Shown here: one piece after another, positions 26,849 through 36,117 of the stretch
How the letters are laid out: each line of letters starts with the position of its first letter
Position numbering within the stretch: position 1 is the stretch's first letter
Source: Pedobacter sp. Hv1
GTDB taxonomy: Bacteria; Bacteroidota; Bacteroidia; Sphingobacteriales; Sphingobacteriaceae
Reading direction: 5' to 3'
DNA: 64,000 bases
Assembly (NCBI RefSeq): GCF_001412215.1
Contig: NZ_LLWP01000005.1
Span: forward strand, 248,001-312,000
Translations under genes and position numbers: made by a program
The notes under the pieces: model-generated
What the model was told of the DNA's origin: nothing
The model's database searches: none
Seen by the model: the letters and a program-made list of their open reading frames with translations, nothing else

Positions 26849-27160
26849 TCAACCACATAGGCACATAGAAAACGTAGTTAAGATATATAAAAGACTATGT
26901 GCCCTATGTTTCTATGTGATAAAAACATCTTATATTTTAAAACATTAAGACACTTAATACATAATGTCAATCACATAGGTACATAGAAAACATAGTTAGG
27001 CTATCTAAAAGGCTATGTGCACTATGTTTCTATGTGGTAAAAATCTTATACTTGAAAACATTGAGGCAGTAAGCGCATTAAAATCAACCATATAGGTACA
27101 TTGAAAATATAGTTAAGCTATCTAAAAGGCTATGTGTCCTATGTTTCTATATGGTAAAAC
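26849..27160. repeat. Three tandem ~117-bp units built from CACATAG/CTATGTG words
   Basis: Units start at about 26849, 26967 and 27084 (periods 118 and 117). Each has 'tcaa.ca.ataggtacat.gaaaa', 'gtta.gctat' and '.tatgtg.cctatgtttctat'. The two ends of each unit are roughly complementary, so each could fold into an imperfect hairpin. No ORF. Related blocks occur near 11805, 11950 and 25525. Confidence 0.75.
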
Positions 27161-27187
27161 AGCTATACTAAGTAGTTAAAACTATTT

Positions 27188-27676
27188 TTATCCGCCCAAC
27201 CTATCTTCTACAAAAACAAAGGGCAACAAGCTTTTAATGCCTTTCACTTTCATAATTTGCCCATCAATGCAGTAAAATAATACATCAATGGGTTGGTTTT
27301 GTCTTTTTTCATATTCGGCCATTACCTGTAAGCAGGCACCACAAGAAGTTACTGGATTTTCGATTTTAAAATTTTCGGTTTGCGCCGTAATTGCCATCGA
27401 CTGAATTACCGCATCTGGATAATTGGCACCAATAGTAAATAAGGCCACCCTTTCTGCACAAAGGCCTGACGGATAGGCTACATTTTCTTGGTTGCTACCT
27501 AAAACTACTTGACCATCGCCCAACAAAATAGCCGTTCCTACTTTAAATTTAGAATATGGAGAGTGCGATGAAGCTAAGGCAGCCTTCGCTTTATTGCATA
27601 ACATTTGATCTGTTTCGGAAAGTTCATCTATATCAGCATAAGTCTCATAACTGATGTTAAAATTAAGTGTGTTCAT
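27188..27676 (-). CDS. cdd: Cytidine deaminase
   Basis: 162 residues. The zinc site is complete: 'SGLCAERVALF' (CAE, with catalytic Glu) and 'SCGACLQVMAEY' (C-x2-C). 'SHSPYSKFKVGTAILLGDGQVVLGSNQENVAYPSGLCAER' is the classic tetrameric Cdd arrangement. It deaminates cytidine and deoxycytidine to uridine forms in pyrimidine salvage. Divergent from the tamB gene; no operon partner. Confidence 0.93.
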   Translation of the reverse strand: MNTLNFNISYETYADIDELSETDQMLCNKAKAALASSHSPYSKFKVGTAILLGDGQVVLGSNQENVAYPSGLCAERVALFTIGANYPDAVIQSMAITAQTENFKIENPVTSCGACLQVMAEYEKRQNQPIDVLFYCIDGQIMKVKGIKSLLPFVFVEDRLGG

Positions 27677-27737
27677 AAATTAAACTTACATATTATTTGT
27701 GGTAATATAAACGCAGTACATTTTGCTTTAGTTTTAT

Positions 27738-30700
27738 ATGAACTTTTTTATGCCTAATTTGTTTACAAAGGGTCATCTCGGTGGCATGATTTTAGTGAAT
27801 AGATTAATTTACCATCCTAATCCGTCTCGTTTGAAGAAGTATTTACGTAAAAGTCTCAAAATTATCCTTTGGATTATAGCTAGCTTAATTCTCCTAGTGG
27901 TATTGATTGCACTTTCCTTAAATATTCCTGCAGTACAGAATTTTGTTAAAGACAAGGCCATCACCTACCTCAAAAACAAAACTAAAACCGAAGTAAGACT
28001 AGAAAGCATTAAAATAGCGCTACCTAAAGATGTTGTTTTAAACAAGTTTTATATCGAAGACCGTAAGGGTGATACTTTACTCTATGCCGAAAAATTACAG
28101 GTAGACATTAGCCTTTTTAAACTGTTAAAGAATACGGTTGAAATTAACAACATTGAGCTAAAAAACATACGTGCAAACGTAAAAAGGGTTCATCCAGATA
28201 CAAGTTTTAATTTTTCTTTCCTGGTTGATGCCTTTATGTCTGAAGAGAAAAAACCAGAGGTTGTAAATAAAGACAGTACTTCAACACTTAAATTTAGAAT
28301 AGATAAGGTATTATTTGAGGATATCGGAATAACCTATCGGGATGATGTTGCTGGCAATGATGTAAAATTATACTTGGGCGAATTTAGAACCAAAATAAAG
28401 GATTTCGATTTGGCCAATCAACATTATGTGATTAAAACATTAAGCCTAAAAAACACTTCCTTAAGTTATTTACAGCAAAAACCCCTCACACAGTTGGTAC
28501 AGCATTTAACCAATAGTGTAGATAGTGCGCAAAAACAGCTAGGCAAACTCCCTTTAATTGAAGTGCAAGATTTTTCATTTAGCAATGTAAAGGTCAATTA
28601 CGACGATCAATTATCGACCACTAAAGCCATAGCAGATTTGAACGATTTAGGTCTTGTTAACTTAAAGGTAGATTTAACCAATAGCAAATACTTGGTTGAT
28701 GAAGCAAGGCTTAATAAATCAAAAATTCTGTTTGCATTTAAACCTGCACCAAGTAACGACCTTAAAAAGGTAAAAGATACCGTTGTTGCAACAAAGTCTC
28801 CATTGGGTCTCATCATCAAGAATGTAGATTTTAATGAAAATACCGTACAATTTGACAACCTTGGTGCAAAACCATCCAAAGGGCTCGACTTTAACCACCT
28901 AAATATTGTGGGATTGAATTTAGGCGCTACAAATGTAAGTTATGATGCTACCGGAATTAGGGCTAATGTAAAAAATGGTTCGTTAAAAGATAAAAGTGGT
29001 TTTATTTTGAATGAGTTAAAGGGCGATGCCATTTATACAGACCAGCAGATCAAACTTTCTAATTTTGTACTAAGAACCCCCCATACCAGTATCAATAACA
29101 ATACAGCATTAAATTTCTCTTCAATAGACGACTTAACCAAACATCCTGAAAAAGTACGCTTAAGCCTAAATTTCAAGAACACTACAATTGGCCTAAAGGA
29201 CGCTGTCTTTTTTAGCAATGCCATACCAGCAAATTATCAAAATGAAAAGATCAAGCTCAACGCCAATATCAATGGTTATCTAAACAATTTAAATATCCCC
29301 CAATTACAGATCAGTGGGTTAAGAAGTACACAAATAGACATTAGCGGCAAGGCGAAAGGCCTACCAGATATCAATAAAGCTTACCTCGATTTAAACATCA
29401 AAAAACTTTACCTCACCAAAAGCGATTTGTTAGTGGCTATCCCTAAAAAATCATTACCCCCAAGTATCGAATTGCCCAATACCATTAATGCAAAAGGCAA
29501 CTTTAAAGGTTCAATGGGTGATTTTAACACCAACCTAACTATCCAAACTGATATGGGTACGGCACTCATTGTAGCAGGAATGAAGGGAGCCAAAGGAAAA
29601 GAAAGCTACAAAGCCAACGTTAGCCTAACTAATTTTAACGTGGGCAAATTATTGAAACAGCAAGCAACTTTAGGTCGCATTACGGCTAAAGCTGATGTTG
29701 TTGGAACAGGCTTAGATCCTAAAAAAATAAATGCAAAATTCAATGCACAACTAATCGATGCTACTTATAACAAATACAATTACCGCAACCTGAGCTTAAA
29801 CGGAACTTATGCCAATCAGCTGGTTCGTGTAAAAAGTAACATGCCCGATAGCAATCTTAACTTCAACCTCGATGCTGAGGTTAACTTGGCCGGAAAATAT
29901 CCGGCAGTTAAAGGCACTGTTAACTTAAAACAGGTTGATTTGCAAAAACTCAATTTCAGTACCACAGAATTTAAGGTAGCGGGCAATATAAAGGCAGCTA
30001 TCCAAACTGCCGATGTAGATTATTTAAATGGGGATGTTTTTGCTACTGGCCTACAACTGGTAAAAGAAGGTCGAAAATTCAATGTAGACACCATCCAGAT
30101 CAATGCCGTTTCTACAGCAACAGCAAACAAACTTTCGTTAAAATCTGAGCTGTTAACTGCAAAAATTGATGGTAAATATCAGTTGAGTAAAATGGGCAGT
30201 GCAGTGATCAATCAAATCAATAAATATTACCAATTTGGCGAGGTAACCCCTATTCCAGATCAGCGATTTAGATTTGCGATTAAAATCTATAACCCTAAAT
30301 TTTTAGCTGATTTTGTACCTCAGCTCACCACTTTTGTCCCATCAATCATTAATGGCCTTATTGATACACAAAAAGATAGCTTGCTCTTAAATGCTGCTTT
30401 TCCAAAATTGGTATATGGCGATTACAATGTAGACAGTACCCGTTTGGCAATCGATAATAAAGGTCAAAAATTGAATTACAGTTTATTGGTTAAAAGTATC
30501 CAAAGCCCTTCTATTGTTTTATTCAACACAGAATTTTCAGGCACAGCGGCAAACAACCAGCTGGATGTCAACATTTTCCTTCGCGATAGACAAAGGAAAA
30601 ACAAATATGTATTGGGCGGAATATTTAAATCCATAGATAAAGATTTCAGGTTCAGTTTAGACCCTAACAAGCTATTACTAGATTATGAAAAATGGGCCAT

Positions 30701-32822
30701 CTCGCCCGAGAATTTTATCCAATTTGGACAATCGGGTATCTTAGCCAACCAGTTTAACCTAAGTAAAGGGCAACAATTACTAAGTATCAACAGCATTAAC
30801 AATACGCCAAATTCGCCATTGCGGGCAGAGTTTAAGAATTTCCAGATCGAAACCTTAACCAAATTTGCAGAAACCGACACCACCTTGGTTGGTGGAGTAA
30901 TTAACGGAATGGTTGATGTAAAAGACTTGGCTTCAAACCCCAAATTCGAAGCTAATTTAACAATTGGCAAATTACGTTATCAGAAAGATGAACTGGGCGA
31001 TTTAAGTGTATTGGTAAACAACAATACCGAAAATGCATTTCAGGTTGATGCCAAGTTAAAAGGCATACACGAGCTGAGTGCCAAAGGTTATTATTACACC
31101 ACTCCACAAAGTGCATTAGATCTAACCGTAAACATTGATAAAATTGACCTTAGAGAAATAGAAAGTGTAAGCATGCGTCAAATTAGACAAGGCAAAGGCA
31201 CTATAAGTGGCCAGTTTACGGTAAAAGGAGAACCCACAGCCCCTAAAATTCTTGGAGCGTTGAAATTCAATGATGCAGGTTTCAGAATTGCTTACATCAA
31301 TTCTTACTTTACCATGCCAAATCAGGAGGTTGGTTTTACCAATGAAGGGATTAAGTTCAACAACTTTACATTGGTCGATTCGCTTGGTAAAAAGGCCGTG
31401 GTAGATGGTATGGTGTATACTACCGATTTTAAAAACGTAAGGTTTGGGCTAAACATTAATACAGACAATTTTAGGGCCTTAAATTCTACCGCAGCAGATA
31501 ACGACATGATCTATGGTACTGTTTATTTAACCAGTAACATTAAAGTAGGTGGAGATTTAAACCAGCCTGATGTGAACATGAGCATCAAAGTGAACAAAGG
31601 AACCAAATTCTTTTACTCATTGCCAGTTGACGACCCATCGGTAATTGACCAAGAAGGAATTGTAGAGTTTATTGATGCAGATGCCCCACCATATAATGGG
31701 AAAAAAGCTTTAAAGGCGGATAGTGTTAGCAAATCGCCAATTAAAGGTCTCAACCTAGTTGCAGATGTAACGATAGATCCCGAGGCTGAGTTAAATGTTG
31801 TTGTTGATCCTTCTAATGGTGATGCCTTAAAAGTTAGGGGCGATGCCAATTTAAATGCGAGCATTGATGCCAGCGGCAAGGTAAGCTTAACAGGCAGGTA
31901 TGAAATCACTGATGGTTCTTACAATTTATCCGTTGGTCCTTTAGGTAAAAAAGAATTTAAATTGGTAAAGGGTAGCACCATTATTTGGACTGGTGAGCCA
32001 ACTGCTGCCACTGTAAACCTAACTGCCTTATACGAAGTAAATGCTGCACCTATCGATTTATTAAACGACCCAAGTAATATCCAAGCTAAAACCAAGCTCC
32101 CTTTTCAGGTTTACCTGTACATGAAAGATGAGTTGTTGAAACCAACCATCTCCTTTAAGTTAGATCTGCCCGAGAATGAGCGTGGCACCGAAGTAGGTAG
32201 CTTAGCTTACACCCGATTACAAAATGTAAACAGAGATGAAAGTGAGCTCAACAAACAAGTTTTTGCCCTACTGGCTTTAAATAGGTTCATTGCCAATAAT
32301 CCTTTCCAAAGTTTAGCTGGTGGTGGTGGAGGCGTATCTACATTGGCACGTTCTAGTGTAAGTAGGTTATTAACCGAGCAGCTTAATAATTTGGCTTCAG
32401 ATTTAATACAAGGGGTAGATATTAATTTTGGATTAAACTCTTCTGAAGATTATTCGACTGGAGCTTTAGAGCAAAAAACGAACTTGGAGGTAGGCTTATC
32501 CAAAAAGTTGTTAAACGATAGATTAACCGTAACAGTGGGGAGCTCTTTTGCACTAGAAGGGCCACAAACCGCCAACGGAAATTCTGCCAATATTGCGGGC
32601 AATGTAAATATAGAATATGCTCTCTCTGCCGATGGAAGATATCGCCTAAGAGCCTATAGACGCAATCAAAATGAAAGTGTAATTGAGGGAGAAATTGTAG
32701 AAACAGGACTGGGTTTTACCTTGGTGGTAGATTACAATAAATTTAGAGAGATCTTCCAAAAAAGAGCAAAAAGAAACGGAACAAATACTGAACAGAAACC
32801 TAAAGATGGAACGAAGAATTAA
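27738..32822 (+). CDS. tamB: TamB-like translocation/assembly module protein
   Basis: 1694 residues. One N-terminal membrane anchor (IILWIIASLILLVVLIALSL, about 43–62) is followed by a very long region of repeated beta strands in the AsmA/DUF490 style ('LRLESIKIALP', 'NNIELKNIRANVKRV', 'ISGKAKGLPD'). The conserved TamB C-terminal (DUF490) domain lies at about 1200–1640 ('GLNLVADVTIDPEAELNVVVDPSNGD', 'GRYEITDGSYNLS', 'LSKKLLNDRLTV'). Such proteins bridge the periplasm as a hydrophobic groove and serve in outer-membrane protein or lipid transport. The gene overlaps tamL by 17 bases, supporting a joint complex. A second ATG at codon 17 is a possible alternative start. Confidence 0.92.
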   Translation: MNFFMPNLFTKGHLGGMILVNRLIYHPNPSRLKKYLRKSLKIILWIIASLILLVVLIALSLNIPAVQNFVKDKAITYLKNKTKTEVRLESIKIALPKDVVLNKFYIEDRKGDTLLYAEKLQVDISLFKLLKNTVEINNIELKNIRANVKRVHPDTSFNFSFLVDAFMSEEKKPEVVNKDSTSTLKFRIDKVLFEDIGITYRDDVAGNDVKLYLGEFRTKIKDFDLANQHYVIKTLSLKNTSLSYLQQKPLTQLVQHLTNSVDSAQKQLGKLPLIEVQDFSFSNVKVNYDDQLSTTKAIADLNDLGLVNLKVDLTNSKYLVDEARLNKSKILFAFKPAPSNDLKKVKDTVVATKSPLGLIIKNVDFNENTVQFDNLGAKPSKGLDFNHLNIVGLNLGATNVSYDATGIRANVKNGSLKDKSGFILNELKGDAIYTDQQIKLSNFVLRTPHTSINNNTALNFSSIDDLTKHPEKVRLSLNFKNTTIGLKDAVFFSNAIPANYQNEKIKLNANINGYLNNLNIPQLQISGLRSTQIDISGKAKGLPDINKAYLDLNIKKLYLTKSDLLVAIPKKSLPPSIELPNTINAKGNFKGSMGDFNTNLTIQTDMGTALIVAGMKGAKGKESYKANVSLTNFNVGKLLKQQATLGRITAKADVVGTGLDPKKINAKFNAQLIDATYNKYNYRNLSLNGTYANQLVRVKSNMPDSNLNFNLDAEVNLAGKYPAVKGTVNLKQVDLQKLNFSTTEFKVAGNIKAAIQTADVDYLNGDVFATGLQLVKEGRKFNVDTIQINAVSTATANKLSLKSELLTAKIDGKYQLSKMGSAVINQINKYYQFGEVTPIPDQRFRFAIKIYNPKFLADFVPQLTTFVPSIINGLIDTQKDSLLLNAAFPKLVYGDYNVDSTRLAIDNKGQKLNYSLLVKSIQSPSIVLFNTEFSGTAANNQLDVNIFLRDRQRKNKYVLGGIFKSIDKDFRFSLDPNKLLLDYEKWAISPENFIQFGQSGILANQFNLSKGQQLLSINSINNTPNSPLRAEFKNFQIETLTKFAETDTTLVGGVINGMVDVKDLASNPKFEANLTIGKLRYQKDELGDLSVLVNNNTENAFQVDAKLKGIHELSAKGYYYTTPQSALDLTVNIDKIDLREIESVSMRQIRQGKGTISGQFTVKGEPTAPKILGALKFNDAGFRIAYINSYFTMPNQEVGFTNEGIKFNNFTLVDSLGKKAVVDGMVYTTDFKNVRFGLNINTDNFRALNSTAADNDMIYGTVYLTSNIKVGGDLNQPDVNMSIKVNKGTKFFYSLPVDDPSVIDQEGIVEFIDADAPPYNGKKALKADSVSKSPIKGLNLVADVTIDPEAELNVVVDPSNGDALKVRGDANLNASIDASGKVSLTGRYEITDGSYNLSVGPLGKKEFKLVKGSTIIWTGEPTAATVNLTALYEVNAAPIDLLNDPSNIQAKTKLPFQVYLYMKDELLKPTISFKLDLPENERGTEVGSLAYTRLQNVNRDESELNKQVFALLALNRFIANNPFQSLAGGGGGVSTLARSSVSRLLTEQLNNLASDLIQGVDINFGLNSSEDYSTGALEQKTNLEVGLSKKLLNDRLTVTVGSSFALEGPQTANGNSANIAGNVNIEYALSADGRYRLRAYRRNQNESVIEGEIVETGLGFTLVVDYNKFREIFQKRAKRNGTNTEQKPKDGTKN

Positions 32823-35124
32823 ATCTTACTTATTTTTATTGACCTGTTTGGTATGGGCTAGCTGTAGCAATACCAAATACTTAAAACCTGGGCAGAACTT
32901 GTATGTGGGTGCTTCAGTAACCATCAATCCAGATTCTTCGACCAGAATTAGTGATCAAAAAGCTGTAAAAAAAGCCTTAGAAGCAAAAACCAGACCTGTA
33001 CCTAACAAATCACTATTGGGTTTAAAATGGAAATTATACGTTTACAATCTTGCTGGCGAACCAAAAAAGCCTAAAGGTATCCGCAATTGGCTCAGAAATA
33101 AAGTTGGCGAAGCACCCGTATTGTTAAGTAGCCTTAAGCTTAAATACAACAATGATGTTTTAAAAAGTTACTTGATTAGCCAGGGGTATTTACAGGCAGA
33201 GGTTAAAGGCGACACTGTAATTAAAAAAAGAAGAGCTAAGGCAATTTATACAGTAAACACAGGTATTAGATACAAAATTAACCAGATTACTTTCCCAAAA
33301 GATACGGGCACACTTACCAACAACATCAACGCCAATAAAGATAAAAGCTTACTTAAAAATGGCAATTTTTACGACTTGGACACCTATAAAAATGAGCGGA
33401 TTAGAATTGATAACGACCTCAAAGAAAGTGGCTATTTCTATTTTAATCCAGATTACCTGATCTTACAAGTAGACAGTACCATTGGTAAAAACATGGTAAA
33501 TGTAAACGTGGCTGTAAAAAGAACAACACCAGAGGCTGGATTAAAACCTTACACCATTAGGAACATTAACATTTATCCTAGCTATAGCTTAAGACGAGAT
33601 AGCGTATTGAGAAAACTGAAACCCCAACAATACAACGATTTTAACATTTACGATAACCGAAATACGTTTAAGCCACGCATTTTTGACCGTTTGGTTTTCT
33701 TTAAAAAAGGCCAAAACTATAACCGCAAAGACCATAACCAATCGTTAAATAGAATGGTGAATATTGGTGCTTTTCAAGATGTAAGGGCAGAGTTTTTACC
33801 AATTGATAGTTTCAGAAACAATCAACTTGATTTGAATATTTATTTAACCCCATTAAAGAAAAATTCACTAACATTTTCGGTGGTTGGAACTAGTAAATCA
33901 AACAATTTTGTGGGTTCTGAGATTAAACTTACCCAAACTACACGTAACTTATTTAGAGGGGCCGAACGTTTAGATGTGAGTGTAAGCGGAGGTTTTGAAA
34001 CGCAATATAGTGGACAATCAATCGGCTTAGATTCATATTCCTTTACCGCCGAAGGTAAATTAACTTTCCCGCAATTTATTGTACCTTTTTACAAACCAAA
34101 AAGTACCACTGCCTTTACCCCTAAAACCATTGCTTCGCTCTCTTACCAATTACTAAGCCGGGGTTCTTATTATCAATTGAATTCCTTTAAAGGAGAACTT
34201 GGCTACAATTGGAAAGAAAATCAATACAAAGAACATAACTTCAACCCTATCTCTATCAATTTGGTAAGGCCAAGAGAGAAAGACAAAGTCAAATTGGAGA
34301 CGTTATTTGCACAAACACCTGGTTTAGAGAACACTTTACAAGAGCAATTTATTATTGGAAGTAATTACAACTTTACCTATACCAACCAAATGGAGCAGCA
34401 ACGTAGAAACAACGTTTACTTTTATGGTGGGTTAGAAACAGGAGGTAATTTATGGGGTGCATTTATTTCTAAAGATGGTCAAGGTCAAAAGAATTTGTTC
34501 AATATTCCTTTAACCCAATTTATAAGAGTAGAGACCGATATCAGGAATTACTATAAAATAAACAGAGGTGTAATTTGGGCCAATCGGTTAAATTTAGGCT
34601 ATGGGTATGCCTATGGGAATAGTACTTCATTACCCTTTGTTAGGCAGTTTTTTGCTGGCGGAAGTAATGACATTAGGGCATTTAGGGCCCGCTCTTTAGG
34701 CCCAGGAACTTATCAGGTAGACCCCAACCAACAATTTGCCGATCAGTCTGGCGATATCAAAATTATGCTCAATACAGAGTTGAGATTTAAAATTGTAAGT
34801 GTGTTACACGGTGCTTTGTTTGTTGATGCAGGTAACATCTGGCTAAGAAAAGAGGATACTGGAGTGCCCGGAACATCAAATACCGGTAGACCAGGTTCGG
34901 GCTTTAAATTAAACAATGCCCTTAGCGAACTCGCCGTAGGCACTGGTGCAGGTTTAAGAATAGATGCCACTATTTTTGTAATCAGGTTAGATGGTGCATT
35001 TCCTATCAGAAAACCTTACCTTCCCAGTGGGCAACGTTGGGTGTTGAACCAAGTTGATTTTGGCAGCAAAGCTTGGCGAAAAGAGAATTTCATTTTAAAT
35101 ATTGGCATCGGCTATCCTTTTTAA
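32806..35124 (+). CDS. tamL: TamA/BamA-family outer-membrane lipoprotein (TamL)
   Basis: 772 residues. It begins with a lipoprotein signal (MERRIKSYLFLLTCLVWASC, Cys20), the feature separating Bacteroidota TamL from proteobacterial TamA. POTRA-like domains follow ('GYLQAEVKGDTVIKKRRAKAIYTVNTGIRYKINQITFP', 'ESGYFYFNPDYLIL'), then the Omp85 barrel from about residue 370, containing 'FFAGGSNDIRAFRARSLGPG' and 'GALFVDAGNIWL', and a C-terminal strand ending 'LNIGIGYPF'. It should work with TamB in outer-membrane biogenesis. Translation overlaps tamB by 17 bases. Confidence 0.92.
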   Translation: MERRIKSYLFLLTCLVWASCSNTKYLKPGQNLYVGASVTINPDSSTRISDQKAVKKALEAKTRPVPNKSLLGLKWKLYVYNLAGEPKKPKGIRNWLRNKVGEAPVLLSSLKLKYNNDVLKSYLISQGYLQAEVKGDTVIKKRRAKAIYTVNTGIRYKINQITFPKDTGTLTNNINANKDKSLLKNGNFYDLDTYKNERIRIDNDLKESGYFYFNPDYLILQVDSTIGKNMVNVNVAVKRTTPEAGLKPYTIRNINIYPSYSLRRDSVLRKLKPQQYNDFNIYDNRNTFKPRIFDRLVFFKKGQNYNRKDHNQSLNRMVNIGAFQDVRAEFLPIDSFRNNQLDLNIYLTPLKKNSLTFSVVGTSKSNNFVGSEIKLTQTTRNLFRGAERLDVSVSGGFETQYSGQSIGLDSYSFTAEGKLTFPQFIVPFYKPKSTTAFTPKTIASLSYQLLSRGSYYQLNSFKGELGYNWKENQYKEHNFNPISINLVRPREKDKVKLETLFAQTPGLENTLQEQFIIGSNYNFTYTNQMEQQRRNNVYFYGGLETGGNLWGAFISKDGQGQKNLFNIPLTQFIRVETDIRNYYKINRGVIWANRLNLGYGYAYGNSTSLPFVRQFFAGGSNDIRAFRARSLGPGTYQVDPNQQFADQSGDIKIMLNTELRFKIVSVLHGALFVDAGNIWLRKEDTGVPGTSNTGRPGSGFKLNNALSELAVGTGAGLRIDATIFVIRLDGAFPIRKPYLPSGQRWVLNQVDFGSKAWRKENFILNIGIGYPF

Positions 35125-35127
35125 TAC

Positions 35128-36117
35128 ATGATGAGATTAACAAAGAAAATCAAATACTTTTTAGTAAGTACGGGGCATCTATTTTTAGCTGCAGGAAAAG
35201 GTTTTGTAGAAGATCGGGTAACCAAATTAAGTGCGGCCCTGGCTTATTATACCATCTTTTCGCTTTCGCCTTTAATTATCATTATTATCTCTTCGGCTAG
35301 TTTAATCTATAGCCAAGATGCCATTGAAAACAAGCTTTTCTCTCAGATCAATAATCTTGTAGGGCATGATGCCGCTGTTCAGATCCAGAGTTTTGTAGCC
35401 AATGCCAGCCTATCTGGTAAAAGCTCTTTTGCACTGGTTATTGGCATTATTGTTTTAATTATTGGTGCTACAGCCGTTTTTACCGAAATACAAGACAGCA
35501 TCAATCTCATTTGGAAAGTGAAAGCTGTACCTAAAAAGGGCTGGAAGAAACTCATCACCAATCGCTTGCTTTCCTTTTCGCTAATTGTGTCTCTTGGCTT
35601 TCTCTTGCTGGTTTCATTGGTAGTGAACAGCTTAGTACTGAGCTTAGGGAATAAACTTTCTAAATTTATTCCAGAAATTACCGACACTACTGCAATCATT
35701 ATATTGATATTAAACAACGTATTGACCTTTGCAGTGGTAACAGGTGTATTCGCGGTTATTTTTAAAGTATTACCTGATGTAATTTTGAAATGGAAATCGG
35801 CCTTAGTTGGTGCTGCCTTTACCGCATTGTTATTTGGATTGGGCAAATACCTGATTGGATTGTACCTTGAGAAATCGAACCCAGGTTTGGTTTTTGGTTC
35901 TGCAGGATCCATCATCATCATTTTGGTATGGATCTATTATACCTCTATTATTCTCTACTTTGGCGCTGAGTTTACGCAGGTTTATGCCGAAAAATATGAT
36001 AAAGGCATTGCACCTACAAAGTATGCAGTTCACCTTAAAACAGTAGTAGTAGAAAAGAAAGTTGAAGTATTGCCTCCGCAACATCCAGAAGATACGGTTG
36101 ATCTACCTCAAACTTAA
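35128..36117 (+). CDS. YihY/BrkB-family inner-membrane protein
   Basis: 329 residues with about six membrane segments. The family signature 'DRVTKLSAALAYYTIFSLSPLIIIIISSASLIY' is at residues 29–61, followed by 'LVIGIIVLIIGATAVFTEIQDSINLIWKV' and 'SAGSIIIILVWIYYTSIILYFGAEFTQVYAEKY' near the end. The family was once called RNase BN by mistake and is better described as a putative transporter or virulence-associated membrane protein. The start lies three bases after tamL, so it is likely the third gene of that operon. Its last four bases overlap the stop of the convergent histidine kinase gene. Confidence 0.88.
   Translation: MMRLTKKIKYFLVSTGHLFLAAGKGFVEDRVTKLSAALAYYTIFSLSPLIIIIISSASLIYSQDAIENKLFSQINNLVGHDAAVQIQSFVANASLSGKSSFALVIGIIVLIIGATAVFTEIQDSINLIWKVKAVPKKGWKKLITNRLLSFSLIVSLGFLLLVSLVVNSLVLSLGNKLSKFIPEITDTTAIIILILNNVLTFAVVTGVFAVIFKVLPDVILKWKSALVGAAFTALLFGLGKYLIGLYLEKSNPGLVFGSAGSIIIILVWIYYTSIILYFGAEFTQVYAEKYDKGIAPTKYAVHLKTVVVEKKVEVLPPQHPEDTVDLPQT

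Noticed and set aside
26849..27160. Possible CRISPR array
   Set aside because: Units are about 117 bp with imperfect identity throughout and no constant repeat separated by unique spacers; no cas genes nearby.
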